64,000 nucleotides of DNA from assembly GCF_022489065.1 (NCBI RefSeq), contig NZ_JAKVTW010000016.1, positions 1-64,000 of the forward strand, read 5' to 3'. This DNA is from Vreelandella neptunia. Lineage in GTDB: Bacteria; Pseudomonadota; Gammaproteobacteria; Pseudomonadales; Halomonadaceae. The position numbers and the translations under genes are program-made. The notes below the pieces were generated by a model. The model was not told the origin of the DNA. It made no database searches and was given only the letters and a program-made list of their open reading frames with translations. Below are positions 62,480 to 64,000 of this stretch, piece after piece (the first letter of the stretch is position 1; every line of letters begins with the position of its first letter).

Positions 62480-62956
62480 CTAAGATGAGGCTTTGTTGCC
62501 GTAGAGGTCGTCGGGGTCAATCAGCGGGGTGCAGGTGATCGCCGCTTTTTGACCATCCACGGCAATATAGAAACAGCTGCGACGCCCGGTGTGGCAAGCA
62601 GGGCCCGTTTGTTCAACTTGCAATAATAGCGTATCGCCATCGCAATCAAGTGCGGCAGAGATAAGCCGTTGTTGTTGACCTGAGGACTCACCCTTACGCC
62701 ACAGTTTTTGTCGTGAGCGCGAGTAGTAGCAGACACGCTGAGTCGTTAACGTCTCTTCGAGCGCCTGTCGATTCATCCATGCCATCATCAAAACTTCTTT
62801 GGAGTCATGCTGCTGGGCAATGGCAGGAATCAAGCCATCGCTATTAAATCGAACCGCCGCCAGTAGGGTGGCGACAGCGGGAAGGCTATCATCAGGCGTA
62901 GCACGCTCTAGCTGCTTAAAAAGGACATCCGGAGCCACTTGCTCAAAGCGGGACAT
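62480..62956 (-). CDS. hisI: Phosphoribosyl-AMP cyclohydrolase-like protein next to Zur
   Basis: 158 aa. The fold and motifs of His[49 protein letters not shown] (Mg-binding Asp triad) and [12 protein letters not shown] (zinc Cys pair). It opens histidine biosynthesis intermediates. Its place beside a Zur gene, away from other his genes, suggests a zinc-responsive paralogue; the Cys ligands remain, so it is not obviously zinc-free. Confidence 0.85.
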   Translation of the reverse strand: MSRFEQVAPDVLFKQLERATPDDSLPAVATLLAAVRFNSDGLIPAIAQQHDSKEVLMMAWMNRQALEETLTTQRVCYYSRSRQKLWRKGESSGQQQRLISAALDCDGDTLLLQVEQTGPACHTGRRSCFYIAVDGQKAAITCTPLIDPDDLYGNKASS

Positions 62957-62984
62957 AGTATTTACTCGCTAGCTGTTCAGCACA

Positions 62985-63431
62985 TTAGCTTGTTCGACAA
63001 TCTTGGCAGAGCCCCTGGAGCTCTATCGTTTGGCGCTCAACGTTAAACCCTTGGCTTTTTGCCAGCGCCGCCAACTGATCGCTTATCTCGTCTAAATGCA
63101 GCTCTTCCACATAGCCACAGTGACGACAAATAAGCAGCTGAAAGCCATGCACATGCTCAGGACATGCACAGGCCACGTAAGAATTCTGTGACTCTATTCG
63201 ATGAACCAGGCCTTGATCAATCAAGAACTCAAGCGCTCGGTAAACCGTCGGCGGCCGCGCAGCTGCGTGCTCGGTAGAGAGCTTGTCGAGCAAGTCATAC
63301 GCCTTAAGCCCACCACCATTTTCGGCAATAAGCTCAAGCACGCGTCGGCGGATGGGGGTGAAACGAACGCCACGAATATGGCATTGAGACTCCGCCTGCT
63401 GCAGTAGTGTATTTGCTTGGGTCATGGGCAA
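62985..63431 (-). CDS. zur: Fur-family zinc regulator Zur
   Basis: 148 aa. N-terminal winged helix (RGVRFTPIRRRVLELIAENG, LDKLSTEHAAARPPTVYRAL) and C-terminal metal-binding domain with C-x-x-C pairs in LLICRHCGYVEE and GLCQDC, plus ACACPEHVHGF. Zn-sensing repressor. The hisI-like gene 28 bases downstream is probably in the same transcript. Confidence 0.88.
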   Translation of the reverse strand: MPMTQANTLLQQAESQCHIRGVRFTPIRRRVLELIAENGGGLKAYDLLDKLSTEHAAARPPTVYRALEFLIDQGLVHRIESQNSYVACACPEHVHGFQLLICRHCGYVEELHLDEISDQLAALAKSQGFNVERQTIELQGLCQDCRTS

Positions 63432-63491
63432 CTCGTTGAACGTGGTTAGCCTGAACTTGCGTCAATAAGCTCTCGTCACTGGGTCAACAGT

Positions 63492-64000
63492 CTACGCGCT
63501 GGCGGAGGAGGTGTCAGGGCTTTCTACCAGCTCACTTTGGCGAGCAAAATGGTGCTGTGCAAAAGCAACACGCTCTTTTGCGGGCACGCCATCCGGCTGT
63601 CGCTCAATCAGATCAAGGCGGCGGCGTAAGCCTTCCCCATTGGTCATTTGAATCGCCAGTCCTGGCCTGGCATTGAGCTCAAGTAGCATCGGCCCATGCT
63701 GGCGATCCAACACCATATCGGTACCCAGATAACCCAGCCCGGTCATCTCATAACAGCCGGCGGCCAGATTAAGCAGTGTTTCCCACTGTGGCACGACCAA
63801 GCTTGCCAGATCGTGCCCCGTGTCGGGGTGGCTAAAACAGGGGCGGTCAAATTGAACAGCGCGCAATGCAGCGCCGGTCGCGATATTCAAACCAACGCCT
63901 ACCGCCCCCTGGTGCAGGTTAGCCTTGCCATCAGAGGCTGCCGTAGAGAGACGCATCATGGCCATAACGGGATAGCCCTTAAAGACGATAACCCGAATAT
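63492..64000 (-). CDS. Alpha-L-glutamate ligase-like (ATP-grasp, RimK-related) protein, C-terminal part
   Basis: The frame is open to the right edge, so the N-terminus is outside the window. Visible: VIVFKGYPVMAMMRLSTAAS, GKANLHQGAVGVG, then GYLGTDMVLDRQHGPMLLE and LNARPGLAIQ, which carry the ATP-grasp metal-binding Asp, Glu and Asn. Family members are usually co-encoded with an inactive transglutaminase-like membrane protein; that neighbour would be beyond the edge. Substrate unknown. Confidence 0.8.
   Translation of the reverse strand, partial: IRVIVFKGYPVMAMMRLSTAASDGKANLHQGAVGVGLNIATGAALRAVQFDRPCFSHPDTGHDLASLVVPQWETLLNLAAGCYEMTGLGYLGTDMVLDRQHGPMLLELNARPGLAIQMTNGEGLRRRLDLIERQPDGVPAKERVAFAQHHFARQSELVESPDTSSASA

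Overview
The window joins two unlike pieces of DNA. Bases 1 to about 33,800 are AT-rich (roughly one third GC) and look like the integrase-proximal end of a large mobile element. Bases 33,800-64,000 are a gene-dense, moderately GC-rich chromosome with gammaproteobacterial housekeeping genes (tusDCB-tusE, metH, pdxH, nfuA, yidD, zur, wrbA beside a DUF2069 gene, a siroheme sulfite reductase beside a DUF934 gene). Gene content and order suggest a Halomonas-like organism (Halomonadaceae); this is inferred from protein resemblance, not from rRNA.

The element ends at the 3' part of a tRNA-Ser gene (about 33,779-33,800), followed by the host tRNA terminator. A tyrosine integrase (32,152-33,669, minus) lies just inside. 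The other boundary and the intact tRNA gene are outside the window to the left. From left to right the element holds: a repeat-rich non-coding end; a ColE1-type mobilization module (a duplicated MobC-like protein, a relaxase, and a small gene nested out of frame in the relaxase gene); about twenty small unknown genes; an iteron plasmid replication module (Rep-like gene 24,188-25,087, 22-bp iterons 25,206-25,346, AT-rich repeats); a secreted leucine-rich-repeat-like protein; two MvaT-type H-NS-like silencers; and a lone DotA/TraY-like type IVB secretion membrane protein. It therefore looks like an integrated, mobilizable plasmid or replicative ICE.

Several shared signals tie the element together. 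A 15-base extended -10 promoter (TGTGATATAATGATA or a close variant) precedes about sixteen transcription units. At least five otherwise different small proteins end in the same C-terminal tail (Lys-rich, then L-S-M or L-S-I at the very end), which may be a recognition or export tag; a DotA-like protein is encoded on the same element. A family of short, terminator-ended non-coding transcripts keeps the same 5' sequence but has unrelated perfect stems, and three of them carry a conserved 18-22 bp box exactly 63 bp upstream of their -10. Two secreted proteins share R-x-P-I-H-G just after their signal peptides. These are the best candidates for an undescribed system.

The chromosomal part contains an endonuclease-family membrane protein, a Crp/Fnr regulator, a K+ channel, small envelope proteins, dienelactone hydrolase, a YccA-type BI-1 protein, the TusDCB/TusE sulfur relay, a XRE-cupin regulator, a deacetylase, an ADP-forming acyl-CoA synthetase fused to an acetyltransferase, PdxH, cytochrome b561, WrbA, sulfite reductase, a MATE pump, MetH, NfuA, a KfrA-like protein divergent from a tyrosine recombinase, SufE, YidD, a HisI protein next to Zur, and the end of an ATP-grasp ligase cut by the window edge.
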